Source: Ignavibacteriales bacterium (lineage in GTDB: Bacteria > Bacteroidota > Ignavibacteria > Ignavibacteriales > Melioribacteraceae). Taken from it: DNA of 64,000 nt. Every line of letters starts with the position of its first letter. The first letter of the stretch is position 1. This document shows, one piece after another, positions 16,634 to 27,700 of the stretch. A program made the translations under genes and the position numbers. The stretch is from assembly GCA_020635275.1 (NCBI GenBank), contig JACKAA010000003.1:310001-374000 (forward strand), written 5' to 3'. The notes under the pieces are model-generated. The model did no database searches, was not told the DNA's origin, and worked only from the letters and a program-made list of their open reading frames with translations.

Positions 16634-17614
16634 TTGACAAAAAGTAGAATAAATGAGTTAGAAAAAAGATTTAATGGTAAGCGAATTGCTGTAATTGGCG
16701 ATCTTATGCTTGATGGATATTTTTGGGGAAATGTTGCAAGAATTTCACCTGAAGCACCTGTACCTGTTGTAGAAGTTGAAAATGAATTTTTCAGATTTGG
16801 CGGAGCTGCAAATGTTGCACTAAACATATTAAGTTTAGGCGGAATTCCGATTACAATTGGCGTAATTGGTAATGATCTTGATGGAAAAACATTTCTGAAT
16901 TTAATGAAATCAGGCAATTTAAACTCTGATGGAATTATAATTGATAAAAATAGACCAACAACAACAAAAACCCGAGTTATTGCCGGTAAACAGCACGTTG
17001 CCAGAATTGATAAGGAAAGTAAAGAAAATATTTCCAGAAAAATTGAAAAGAAGATTATTGAAAATCTTAAAGCAAAAATTAATGATATCGATGCTATAAT
17101 TCTGCAGGATTATAATAAAGGTGTTTTAACAGAAAATCTGATTGATGAAATAATAAAACTTGGAAATGAAGACCATAAAATAATTTCAGTCGATCCTAAG
17201 TTTATTAATTTTAAGAAATATACAAATACCACAATTTTCAAACCAAATAGAAAAGAAACTGAAGATATTTTAGGAATCAGAATTAATACTGATGAAGAAA
17301 TTTCATTTGCAGGAAATGAATTGCTGAAAATTCTAAAACCAAAATATGTGCTTTTAACTTTAGGAGAAAAAGGTTTAGCATTATTTGGAAATGGCGATAA
17401 AGAAATTCGAATTCCAACTAAAGCAAGAAAAGTATCAGATGTATCGGGTGCAGGCGACACAGTAATTTCAACAATTACTTATGCCTTGACTGCCGGTGCA
17501 AAAATTGAGGAAGCTGCTTATATTGCAAATTATGCGGCCGGTTTAGTTTGTGAAGAAGTTGGAATTGTTCCTATTGATAGAAAAAAACTTTTTATAACGT
17601 TATTAAATAACTAA
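16634..17614 (+). CDS. hldA: D-glycero-beta-D-manno-heptose-7-phosphate kinase
   Basis: PfkB-family sugar kinase that makes heptose 1,7-bisphosphate for ADP-heptose, the inner-core LPS sugar. 326 residues with RfaE N-terminal-domain markers: IAVIGDLMLDGYFWGNVARISPEAPVPVV at the start (given here as the first ~45 residues), FGGAANVALNI, and the C-terminal anion-hole motif SDVSGAGDTVIST with the catalytic Asp. TTG 16634 is preceded by AAGGAAAT. In E. coli this kinase is fused to the adenylyltransferase as HldE; here they are separate adjacent genes one nucleotide apart. Confidence 0.93.
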   Translation: MTKSRINELEKRFNGKRIAVIGDLMLDGYFWGNVARISPEAPVPVVEVENEFFRFGGAANVALNILSLGGIPITIGVIGNDLDGKTFLNLMKSGNLNSDGIIIDKNRPTTTKTRVIAGKQHVARIDKESKENISRKIEKKIIENLKAKINDIDAIILQDYNKGVLTENLIDEIIKLGNEDHKIISVDPKFINFKKYTNTTIFKPNRKETEDILGIRINTDEEISFAGNELLKILKPKYVLLTLGEKGLALFGNGDKEIRIPTKARKVSDVSGAGDTVISTITYALTAGAKIEEAAYIANYAAGLVCEEVGIVPIDRKKLFITLLNN

Positions 17615-17615
17615 A

Positions 17616-18098
17616 ATGAAAAATTGTATTACAACTTTAAATGATTTTTTAGAAATAAGAACCAGACTTAAAAGTGAAGGGAAAAAAGTTGTTTTTACTA
17701 ATGGCTGCTTTGATATTATTCATGCTGGACATGTTGATTACTTGGTTAAAGCTAAAGAATGCGGCGATGTATTGGTAGTTGGATTAAACAGTGATTTATC
17801 AGTAAGAAATATTAAAGGCGAAAAGAGACCAATTATAAATGAAATTGAACGGGCTTTTATTCTTACTCAGCTTAAACCGGTTGATTACGTAATTTTATTC
17901 AGCGAGCCAACTCCAAAGGAATTAATAGATACAATTATACCGGATATACTCGTTAAAGGGGCTGACTGGAGTATTGAAAATATTATTGGTAGAGAAACTG
18001 TTGAACAAAACGGCGGTGAAGTTAAAACCATAAAATTTGTAACTTCTCAATCAACATCAAATATTATAAATAAAATTCTTACTTCATATAATGAATGA
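17616..18098 (+). CDS. hldC: D-glycero-beta-D-manno-heptose 1-phosphate adenylyltransferase
   Basis: Nucleotidyltransferase that activates heptose 1-phosphate to the ADP-sugar. 160 residues, matching the C-terminal half of HldE. The cytidylyltransferase-fold signature is VVFTNGCFDIIHAGHVDYL with the HxGH motif, and the second motif region SQSTSNIINKI closes the protein. It starts 1 nt after hldA and its end overlaps tamB by 8 nt, so the three are one transcription unit. The phosphatase (gmhB) and isomerase (gmhA) are not in the window. Confidence 0.95.
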   Translation: MKNCITTLNDFLEIRTRLKSEGKKVVFTNGCFDIIHAGHVDYLVKAKECGDVLVVGLNSDLSVRNIKGEKRPIINEIERAFILTQLKPVDYVILFSEPTPKELIDTIIPDILVKGADWSIENIIGRETVEQNGGEVKTIKFVTSQSTSNIINKILTSYNE

Positions 18099-21000
18099 AG
18101 ACAAAAAAAACGAAAAGAAAAAATTTAAAAGATCTTTATTACACAAAATTATAAATGTGCTAATTGGGATTGTTGCATTCTTTTTGTTTTTTTTAATTAT
18201 TTTCTTCGGATTTTCGCAAACCCAAACCTTTAGAAATTTTTTAAAAAGTGAAATAACCGAATTAGTTTCAGAATCATTAAATGGAGAATTACATATAGAT
18301 AAAATTGAAGGATCTATTTTATCTTCAGTAATTTTACATGAAACTTATCTTGTAAGTGAAAAAGATACTTTAGTAAAAGCTCAGCAAATAACTCTGAAAA
18401 CCAGTCCAATACATCTTCTGCTAAAAAGAATTTTGATTAGAGAATTCGTTATAAAAAATGCTTATGTATACCTAACTGAAGATGAAAATAAAATATGGAG
18501 TTTTTCAAAACTTTCTAAAAATGAAGTTAAAGATTCAGTTGCTGCAGAAACAATTGATTCAACAAGCAGTCCTTTTCCATTTACAATTCAAGTAAATGAC
18601 TTTAGACTGGAAAATGTAAATTTTTTAAGGCAGACTTATGAGAATAATAATTCAGCAAAATATCATAAGCACCTTACTTATGATGATCTAAGACTGAATG
18701 GAATATTTTTAAACGCAAGACTTTTTGCAAATCTTTCTTCATCAACTGTAAGATTGTATTTAAATAATTTTTCTGTAAATCCTAATTTTCAATTATTCGA
18801 TCTAAAGAAACTCTCAGGTGAATTTGAACTGACCGAAAATCATGCTGTTGTTAATAATTTAAATTTAGTCACAGAAAATTCTAATATAAGATTAAGTGCT
18901 CAAATTGACGACCTAAATTTACTAGGTAGTGTGGAATTACAAAATTTTAAAGAATATCCACTTAAAGTTAATTTTGAAGCTTTCCCACTTAGGTTTAGTG
19001 ATTTATATACTTTTATTGATGATATAGATTTTTTAAATGAAGAAGTAAATCTTATGCTTCGGGCTGATGGATATTTTGGAGATTTTGATATTAGAAAACT
19101 TAGTATGGGTTTTGGTAATTCTGTATTTAATGCTACCGGAAAAATTTTAAATCTTCACACTCCGGAAAAACTTTTTTTAGATGTAGAATTTAAAGATTCA
19201 AAAATAGTTGAATCAGAAGCTCATTCAATTATAAAAGGTTTGGATATTCCACTTTATAAAAATCTGACTCTTACAAATATAAATGGAGTTTTTAAAGGTG
19301 AACCGACTAGATTTCATGCTGAATTAACAAGCGATGTTGACAAAGGGAACGTATATATTGATACATATTTGGATTTACAACAAGAGCAAATGGATTATGA
19401 CATTTCTTTTAATACAACTAAACTTAACCTTTCCCCCGTTATTGATATCGAATCATCTTTAACTACAACCGGTAAAATTGTTGGCGTTGGAACAGATCCA
19501 ACAAAAATGAATGCCGAATTAAATATCACTGCATTCAAATCTGTCATCGATTCTATTGAAGTAGATTCATTAACTTTTACTAGTTCAATAAATTCAAAAA
19601 TACTTGACGTAAATTTAAATTCAATTATAAATCAGGCTTACACAAGTGTTGAAGGTAATTTGGATTTATTAAACAGTTCAGAACCTATTTATGATTTAAC
19701 TGGCAAGATTACCAATTTTGATTTGAGTCATTTTACAAAAAATTTAAGTGATTCATCTAATCTTAATTTTACATTTTTTGCTAAAGGCAAAAACTTAAAT
19801 ATTGACGATATGATTGGTAATTATGAAGTTTCTTTGGAACCTTCATATCTAAGAAATTTAAATTTAGATACAACCAGTATTAGTTTAAAATTATTAGTTG
19901 ATGAAAATGAAAGAAAAATTAATCTAAAATCTGAATTTGCGGATTTCAATATTGATGGTAAATTTTCGCTGGCAAAAGCAATTGATATTTTAGTTTATGA
20001 AGGAGAAACAATAACCAAAATTATTTCAAATAAAATTGAAAATTTGAATCCCGTTGAAGAATCTATAGATAGCACTTTAATTTTAGAAGCTCAAACCGAA
20101 ATACCTCCAATTGTCAAAGAGAATCTTGAATTTAATTATAATTTTTTGTTTAAAGATTTTGATTTAATTGCGCTTTTTCTAAAAAATGATGAGTTGGATA
20201 TTGTGGGCTCAGGTGAAGGATTTGTAAAAAATGATTCACTTCATTTTGAAATTTCTACGGATATAAATATTGAGAATTTATTAAATAAAAGGAAAAATGA
20301 AATAATTTACTTATCAGAAGTTAAAGCAAATCTTAATTTTAGTAGAGACAATAGATATGAATCCTTCAATAAAATATTCGGTACAATTTCATTAGAAGGC
20401 GATAAAGTTTACTTTGGCACAGAGTTAAACAATATTGAAGCAGACTTTGTATTTAATCAAAGTAAACTGTTTTTTAATACTGCCTTGAAAATAAATAATA
20501 ATCTTTCTGCTGAATTGGAGGGAATTGCAACAACCAGTTTATTTAACGAAAGAATTGATCTTAACAATATCCTAATAAATTATAAAAATATTCCTTGGGA
20601 AAATTATGATACTTGTTCTGTTGTGTTTACAGATGATGGAGTACAATTATCAGATTTAGTACTTGTTAATAGTTCTGCAATTATTGAAGTTGACGGTCAA
20701 ATCAATAAAGATGAAAGTCATAATTTCTTTATTTTTATTGAAAGTATGCCAGGTGCAGTATTATCAAATTATATTTTTGATGATGAAACCCAACCACTTG
20801 GTGGTGATATAAATTTAAATTTAGTTTCATCCGGATTTTTAGATAATCCTGAAATAAATGTTGACTTAAACATTTATAACGTAGCTTATGATAAAGTAAA
20901 TTTTGGCTCACTTAATTGTACAGCTAGTCATAAAAATTTTAATACCCTGTTTGATATTGATTTTATGAATCAAACAATAAGTACACAATCTCCTCTTCTC

Positions 21001-22602
21001 ACAATTGACGGCAGCATACCTTTAAAAATTAATTATATAGGGAATGATAAATTCCTTGAAGATGATTCCCAAATTTTAATTTCACTAAGATCCAACGACT
21101 TTGACATTGGAACTTTTGGCAATGTTTTGCCATTTATTAAAAATCAAAGTGGTAAACTAAATTCAAAAATTGATATTCAAGGTCCATTAAATAATTTGGA
21201 TTCAAAAGGATTTTTTGATTTGATTGAAAGTAGATTTACTCTTAGAGAGAATAATTTGGATTATCAATTTGGATTGCGAACAATCTTTGACAATCAAAAT
21301 GCCACAATTGATAGTCTTTCAATATCAAATAAAGGCGGATCCAGATATAGCGGTGAAATTAAAGGAAATGGTTTTGTAGAACTTAAAAAATTTCCGTTCA
21401 GCAGTTTTAATTTTGTGCTTAATGGTGATTTGGCATTGCTTGGAAAAAATTCACAAACAAGAACTTCAACTGTTTACGGGGATTTACTTGTTAAATCTGA
21501 TAAAAATTGGAAATTTGGCTTTAACGATGATGTTTATTTTTTTGATGGGAATATTATTGTTGAACGAGCCGATTTAGTATATACAAATCAAAGTGAAAGT
21601 AGATATGGCAAAAATGGAAATATTATTTATAAGATTCTTGAAGATAGTTCAAAAATTAATTTGAATACTCAAAAATTTGTAAGAATATTAAATGAAACAA
21701 GGGCTAACAGTATTGATTTAGTTGAAGAAGAACCAATTAAATTCGATTTTAACACAAACATCATAATTAACAATATTGCAAGTTTTAATTTTATTATTGC
21801 GCCAGACTATAACCAAAAATTAAGTGTTGAAACAACGGGACAATTTGAACTTGAGACCATTGGGAATGACATAAAAACTCAAGGTTCACTGTCATTATTA
21901 AATGGTTCACGTTTAGAATTTTTCAAATCATTTGAAGCTGTTGGAAATATTAGATTTGAAAGTGATCTTGCTGATCCTCATTTTGATATTGTTGCAACTT
22001 ACATTGGTGAAATTGATAATTTTGAAGGTACGCAAAGAACTGAAGAGGTTGCAGTTAAACTTAAACTTAATACTGCTTATTCAAAATTAAAAGAAAGTCT
22101 TTCCAGTAATAAGGAAAATTTATCAGTTTATACAGGGAGATCAGATATTGAAAATAATACTCCTGACCCCAAATACGGTCAATCAAATGCTCTTACATTT
22201 ATTATACTCGATCAGCTAACTTTGGATTTGAATGATCAGCAAAAATCCACATTGGCCGATATGACTGAAAATGCTGCATTTTCATTACTTGGTTCACAAC
22301 TTACAAACTATTTAAATTCATCTTTGGGCGGTTTAATTAGTAATATCAAATTGAATAAATATTCTAGTCGCGATTCTTACAAACTGCTTTTCTCAGGAAA
22401 ATATAATAATGTAAGATATTCTTTTGGCGGAAGTTTCGGTTCACAAACTGATTATTTACAATTAAGCAAGGCTGATATAAAATTAGAATATTTGTTCAAT
22501 CCAAATTTCTTAATTCGCGTTGAGCAAAAAGATCCGATAATTGAAACAACAACTGAAGAAAAAGTTCAGGAAGTTGGCATAAAATATAAATTCGAGTTCT
22601 AA
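18091..22602 (+). CDS. tamB: TamB/AsmA-like inter-membrane lipid transport protein
   Basis: A 1503-residue giant with a single N-terminal inner-membrane anchor (VLIGIVAFFLFFLIIFFGFS, about residues 24-45), then long beta-rich repeats forming the hydrophobic groove of AsmA/TamB proteins, and the conserved C-terminal TamB domain (from about 1150; GQSNALTFIILDQLT, SFGGSFGSQTDYLQ and terminal KYKFEF). Such proteins bridge the two membranes and are implicated in phospholipid movement to the outer membrane and in barrel assembly with a TamA/BamA partner. The start overlaps hldC by 8 nt; the stop overlaps rnr by one base. No separate tamA is present, so BamA upstream may be the partner (inference). 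Confidence 0.88.
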   Translation: MNEDKKNEKKKFKRSLLHKIINVLIGIVAFFLFFLIIFFGFSQTQTFRNFLKSEITELVSESLNGELHIDKIEGSILSSVILHETYLVSEKDTLVKAQQITLKTSPIHLLLKRILIREFVIKNAYVYLTEDENKIWSFSKLSKNEVKDSVAAETIDSTSSPFPFTIQVNDFRLENVNFLRQTYENNNSAKYHKHLTYDDLRLNGIFLNARLFANLSSSTVRLYLNNFSVNPNFQLFDLKKLSGEFELTENHAVVNNLNLVTENSNIRLSAQIDDLNLLGSVELQNFKEYPLKVNFEAFPLRFSDLYTFIDDIDFLNEEVNLMLRADGYFGDFDIRKLSMGFGNSVFNATGKILNLHTPEKLFLDVEFKDSKIVESEAHSIIKGLDIPLYKNLTLTNINGVFKGEPTRFHAELTSDVDKGNVYIDTYLDLQQEQMDYDISFNTTKLNLSPVIDIESSLTTTGKIVGVGTDPTKMNAELNITAFKSVIDSIEVDSLTFTSSINSKILDVNLNSIINQAYTSVEGNLDLLNSSEPIYDLTGKITNFDLSHFTKNLSDSSNLNFTFFAKGKNLNIDDMIGNYEVSLEPSYLRNLNLDTTSISLKLLVDENERKINLKSEFADFNIDGKFSLAKAIDILVYEGETITKIISNKIENLNPVEESIDSTLILEAQTEIPPIVKENLEFNYNFLFKDFDLIALFLKNDELDIVGSGEGFVKNDSLHFEISTDINIENLLNKRKNEIIYLSEVKANLNFSRDNRYESFNKIFGTISLEGDKVYFGTELNNIEADFVFNQSKLFFNTALKINNNLSAELEGIATTSLFNERIDLNNILINYKNIPWENYDTCSVVFTDDGVQLSDLVLVNSSAIIEVDGQINKDESHNFFIFIESMPGAVLSNYIFDDETQPLGGDINLNLVSSGFLDNPEINVDLNIYNVAYDKVNFGSLNCTASHKNFNTLFDIDFMNQTISTQSPLLTIDGSIPLKINYIGNDKFLEDDSQILISLRSNDFDIGTFGNVLPFIKNQSGKLNSKIDIQGPLNNLDSKGFFDLIESRFTLRENNLDYQFGLRTIFDNQNATIDSLSISNKGGSRYSGEIKGNGFVELKKFPFSSFNFVLNGDLALLGKNSQTRTSTVYGDLLVKSDKNWKFGFNDDVYFFDGNIIVERADLVYTNQSESRYGKNGNIIYKILEDSSKINLNTQKFVRILNETRANSIDLVEEEPIKFDFNTNIIINNIASFNFIIAPDYNQKLSVETTGQFELETIGNDIKTQGSLSLLNGSRLEFFKSFEAVGNIRFESDLADPHFDIVATYIGEIDNFEGTQRTEEVAVKLKLNTAYSKLKESLSSNKENLSVYTGRSDIENNTPDPKYGQSNALTFIILDQLTLDLNDQQKSTLADMTENAAFSLLGSQLTNYLNSSLGGLISNIKLNKYSSRDSYKLLFSGKYNNVRYSFGGSFGSQTDYLQLSKADIKLEYLFNPNFLIRVEQKDPIIETTTEEKVQEVGIKYKFEF

Positions 22603-24692
22603 TGAAAAAAATTATAAAAAATTATTTTACAACAAATCCAAACCAAACCATAAACTCCAAAACTCTGGGTAAAAACCTTAGAATTAAAAAGAAAGATTAT
22701 GAGGAATTCAAACAAATTGTTCACTCATTATTGAAAGAAGGCTTTTTAACAAAAAGCGGAAAAAGATATAGACTTAATAGACAATCCAACAAGAAATTTG
22801 TAGGCGAGCTTTCTCTGGTTTATGATCAAAATTATGGATTTGTGATCTTTAAAGATAAGAGTAAAAAAGATGTTTTTATTTCTGAGAAACATCTGAACAC
22901 AGCTTTTGATGGCGACAAGGTTGAAATATCACTTTTTGCACAAAGAAAGGGTAAGAACCAAGAAGGACAAATTGTAAATGTTATTGAAAGAAAAAGAAAA
23001 GAAATTGTTGGAGTTTTAAGAAAATCAAAATCATTTTATTTTGTTGAGCCTGATGATGTAAAAATTCACAGAGATATTTACGTCCCTTCTAAAAATTTAA
23101 ACAATGCAAAAGATGGTGATAAAGTTGTTGTATCAAAAATTGAATGGGAAAATCCGCAATTAAATCCTGAAGGAGTAATTACTGAAGTTTTAGGAAAAGC
23201 TGGATCATATGATGCGGAAATTGCCTCAATTGCCAGAGAATTTGGAATAAGATATAAATTTTCAAAATCTGTTCTTCAAGAAGCTGAGAATTTAAATACT
23301 GATATTTCAGAAATCGAGGTTAAGTCAAGAATAGATTTCAGATCAAAAAATGTTATTACAATTGATCCCAAAACCGCAAAAGATTTTGATGATGCTGTTT
23401 CAATTGAAAAACTTTCAAATGGTAATTATTCAATTGGAATTCATATTGCTGATGTTAGCCATTATTTAACTCCTGGTAAACCCATATTTAAAGAGGCTGA
23501 AAAAAGAGCCACAAGTGTTTATCTGGTTGGAAAAGTAATTCCAATGTTGCCGGAAAAACTTTCAAATAATATTTGTTCACTGGTTCCAAATAAAGACAGA
23601 TTAACGTTTAGTGTAATTGTTGAGTTTGCACCCAATGGTGAACAGATAAATTATCAAATTTCTAAATCAATAATAAATAGTAAGAGAAGATTTACTTACG
23701 AAGAAGTTCAGGAAATTATTGAAAAAGGTGAAGGTGATTTTGCAGGAGATATTTTTGAGTTAAATAAAATTGCAAGAATTTTAAGAAAAGAAAGAACTGA
23801 AAAAGGAAGTATAAATTTTACAACACCGGATGTTGAATTTATTCTTGATGAAAAAGGAACACCCGTTGATATAAAAATAAAAGAGAGTAATGAGAGCCAT
23901 CAACTAATTGAAGAGTTTATGCTTTTAGCTAACAGAATTGTTTCTGCTCATGTTAATAAAAAAGATCAAAGAGAAAAAACTCCTTTTGTTTATAGAATTC
24001 ATGATCTACCTTCAGAAGAAAAAATTATGGAGTTTGCCAAGTTCGTTCAATCACTTGGATACAATTTTAATCCCGATGTTCATAATTATTCAAGTGAAAT
24101 TCAAAAGTTATTAGAGTCAGTTAAAGGTACTGAAGAAGAAGCCGTGGTTAATGAAATAGCAATTCGTTCAATGGCAAAAGCAGTTTATTCTACTCAGAAT
24201 ATTGGGCACTTTGGTTTAGGATTTAAATATTATTCTCACTTCACTTCTCCTATAAGAAGATTTCCTGATCTTATTGCACACAAACTTATTTTTGAATTTA
24301 TTACTAAAGATACCAGCAAAAGTTTTAATTGGAAAAGATTAGAAGAAATTTGTGATCATTCTTCTTTTATGGAAAGAACAGCAATTAATGCAGAAAGACT
24401 TTCAATAAAGCTGAAACAAATTGAGTACTTAAAGAATAAAATAGGTGAAAATTTTAAGGGGGTTATTTCCGGAATTACTCACTTTGGAATTTTTGTTGAA
24501 TTAAGCAGTAATTTAGCTGAAGGTTTAATTCACCTTAAGGATTTAGAAGATGATTATTACGTTCTTGACGAAAAAAGTTATTCAATTATTGGTTCTCACA
24601 ATGAAAAACAATTCAGACTGGGCGATAAAATTCAAGTAAAATTAAAATCAGTAAATGAAGAAAAAAGAGAGATTGATTTTACTCTTTATTAA
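22602..24692 (+). CDS. rnr: Ribonuclease R (VacB/RNB family)
   Basis: Processive 3'-5' exoribonuclease that degrades structured RNA and helps rRNA quality control. 696 residues in the usual order: a short N-terminal winged helix, two cold-shock domains (DQNYGFVIFKDKSKKDVFI and the FVEPDDVKIHRDIYVP segment), the RNB catalytic domain with the Asp cluster DPKTAKDFDDAVS and the HYSHFTSPIRRFPDLIAH motif, here YYSHFTSPIRRFPDLIAH, and a C-terminal S1 domain (FKGVISGITHFGIFVEL). The long basic C-terminal tail of E. coli RNase R is absent. Start ATG overlaps the tamB stop (TAATG), so it is translationally coupled. Confidence 0.95.
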   Translation: MKKIIKNYFTTNPNQTINSKTLGKNLRIKKKDYEEFKQIVHSLLKEGFLTKSGKRYRLNRQSNKKFVGELSLVYDQNYGFVIFKDKSKKDVFISEKHLNTAFDGDKVEISLFAQRKGKNQEGQIVNVIERKRKEIVGVLRKSKSFYFVEPDDVKIHRDIYVPSKNLNNAKDGDKVVVSKIEWENPQLNPEGVITEVLGKAGSYDAEIASIAREFGIRYKFSKSVLQEAENLNTDISEIEVKSRIDFRSKNVITIDPKTAKDFDDAVSIEKLSNGNYSIGIHIADVSHYLTPGKPIFKEAEKRATSVYLVGKVIPMLPEKLSNNICSLVPNKDRLTFSVIVEFAPNGEQINYQISKSIINSKRRFTYEEVQEIIEKGEGDFAGDIFELNKIARILRKERTEKGSINFTTPDVEFILDEKGTPVDIKIKESNESHQLIEEFMLLANRIVSAHVNKKDQREKTPFVYRIHDLPSEEKIMEFAKFVQSLGYNFNPDVHNYSSEIQKLLESVKGTEEEAVVNEIAIRSMAKAVYSTQNIGHFGLGFKYYSHFTSPIRRFPDLIAHKLIFEFITKDTSKSFNWKRLEEICDHSSFMERTAINAERLSIKLKQIEYLKNKIGENFKGVISGITHFGIFVELSSNLAEGLIHLKDLEDDYYVLDEKSYSIIGSHNEKQFRLGDKIQVKLKSVNEEKREIDFTLY

Positions 24693-24736
24693 AGATTAAT
24701 TTATTTTTATACTTATCAAAAAGATAAGGTCAATAT

Positions 24737-27700
24737 ATGTTTAGACACTTATATACATTAATATTAATTGTAATAATTCCATCAATGCTATTTGGACAAT
24801 TTGGTAAAAATAAAGTCCAGTATAGACAACATGACTGGCTGTACATTCAGACAAAACATTTTGATATTTATTTTTCTGAAGAAGGTAAAGATGCCGCTGA
24901 GTTTACTGCACAATCAGCCGAAGAAGCAATAGAAGATATTCAGAGCAGACTTAACTATCAAATAAATAATAGAATTGCATTAATTGTTTATAATTCACAT
25001 AATGAATTTCAAGAAACCAATACATCTGACGGTTATTTATCACAAGGAATTGGCGGATTTACAGAACCATTTAAAAATAGAGTGGTCTTCCCTTTTGAAG
25101 GATCCTACAGCAAATTTGAACATGTAATTCATCATGAACTAGTTCATGCGGTAATGAGAGATATGCTTTATGGCGGTACTATACAAAATATTATTGCCAA
25201 AGGAATTACTTTACAATTACCTATTTGGTATCATGAAGGAATGTCTGAATATTTAGCAAGCGGTTGGGAAACCAATTCAGATATGTTTATTAGAGATGCT
25301 ATAATTAATGAATACTTGCCTGATATCAATAGACTTTCCGGTTACTTTGCTTACAGGGGCGGTCAGGCTTTATTTAAATATATTGCAGATACATACGGCG
25401 ATCAAAAATTAGGCGAATTGCTAAATAATGTTAAGGGTAAAGGAAATGTAAATAATGGCTTTAAATCTTCAATTGGAATTGATCTTGAAGAATTAAATGA
25501 AAAGTGGAAAAAGGATATCAAGAAAAGATATTGGCCGGAAATTGCCACAAGAAATGATCCGGATGAAATTGCAAAAAGATTGACAGATCATAAAAAACTT
25601 GGCGGATTTTATAATATTAGTCCGGCTATTTCACCACAAGGTGATAAAATTGTTTTTATTTCAGATAGGGAAATTTACCTTGATGTTTATGTTATGAATT
25701 CTTTTGATGGTGAAGTTATAGATAAAATTATTGAAAGTGGAAGAACCGAAAACCTTGAAGAACTTAATGTTCTATATCCTGCTCTTACTTGGGCTCCGGA
25801 TAATAAAAGAATAGCTTTATCAAGTAAAAGTGATGGATATGATGTTGTAAAAATTATTGATACAGAAACTGGTGATGAAGAAGATTTACCATTTAAACTC
25901 CATGGAATTGAATCAGTAAGTTGGTCACCAGATGGAAAATTTATGGCACTTCTTGGCAGCAATGCCAAACAATCAGATATTTATGTTTATGATTTTGAAA
26001 CAAAAAAGTTAAAAAATATTACTAACGATATTTTCAGTGAATATTTACCTAGTTGGTCACCAGATAGTAAGAAAATAATTTTTTCTTCTGATAGAAACGG
26101 CTACACAAAAAAGAACATTCCGCAAGATGGTTTGTCAATGGCAAATTTTGATAGTTTTCAAATGGATCTGTACTTAGTCAATTTGGAAACCAATGAAAAT
26201 ATTCGCCTGACTGATTGGTATTACAGTAGTGAAAAGTCCGCAGTTTTTTCTCCAAATGGCGATGAGATTCTTTTCGTTTCAGATTTTAATGGAATTGATA
26301 ATATTTTTAAGAAAAGAATAGTTCTTAATGAAAATGATTCAGTAAAAAGTATTTTGGAAATTGAACCAGTTCCAATTACAGATTTGTTAAATGGTGTGGA
26401 AAGCATTTCTCTATCAGCTGATGGTAAAAAATTAGTCTTTTCTTCATTCTTTAAATCCGGATTCAATGTTTTTCTTCTCAATAATCCTTTTGAAATGGAA
26501 GAGGTTGAAAATTTAGAATTTACTGAATATATGAGTCAATTTTACAATGAAGAAGCTCCAATTGAAAAAATAGTTGAGACGGAAAAAGAGAAAGCTTTTG
26601 AAGGTAAAGAATTTATTTATAACTCAAATATAGAAAAGGATTCTACTTCCGATTCAAATAGAAAAATATTTACAGGGCAAATTATAGATCATGGTGAAAT
26701 AATAGAAGATACAATTAGAACTGATTACAAAGATTTCGTTTTTGCTCAAAATGATATTCTTAAAGATACGACAACTACACTAGAAGATGAAAAATTAGTT
26801 TTTAGTGAGAAGCTTGATAACAATGGTAATTTTTTAGTCAATAAATATAAAATTGATTTTTCACCTGATCTTATTTATGCTAACGCAGGGTACAGTACAC
26901 TTTATGGAGTTTTAGGAACAACAATTTTATCTTTCAGTGATATGTTGGGTAATCATCGTCTTGTTGGAACAACAAGTTTGCAAATAGATCTTAAAAATAG
27001 TGATTATGGTTTAGCTTATTATTATTTACCTGAGAAAATAAATTTTGGGATAGCAGGTTATCATACAGCAAGATTCGTATATTTAACAAGTCCTTTTGGT
27101 TATGATCTTTACAGATTTAGAAGTTATGGCGGTAATTTTTCTGCAAGCTTACCTTTAAATACATTTCATAGAATAGATTTTGGATTAAGCTTACAAAGAG
27201 TTACAAGAGAAAATCTTGATAATATTAATGATCCGGTTGAAAGTGCAACTTTTTTAATTCCATCGCTTAGTTATGTTAAAGATAATGTTTTATGGGGCTA
27301 CACGTCACCAATTGAAGGATCTAGATATAATATTTCTCTATACGGAAATCCTGGTTTATCAGATTCAAAACAAAGTTTTGCAACATTAACTTGGGATTAT
27401 AGAAGATATTTACGATTCTTTTTTGATAATGCTTTTGTTATGAGATTTTCCGGCGGATATTCTGCAGGTGCAAATCCGCAAAACTTTTTCTTAGGCGGTA
27501 CTGAAAGTTGGATTAATAGAACGTTTGCCACAGGCGAAGTTCCATTAAACTCTGCTTCTGATTTTGTATTTCTTACTCCGGCATTACCTTTAAGAGGTTA
27601 TAATTATGCCGAACAGCTTGGTACAAAATATTCATTGGTAAATTTAGAATTAAGACTTCCATTAATTAGATATTTATTGACTGGACCAATTCCTCTATTT

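Noticed and set aside
16606..17460. Minus-strand frames opposite hldA (103 and 116 codons)
   Set aside because: Antisense shadows of a clearly conserved kinase gene.
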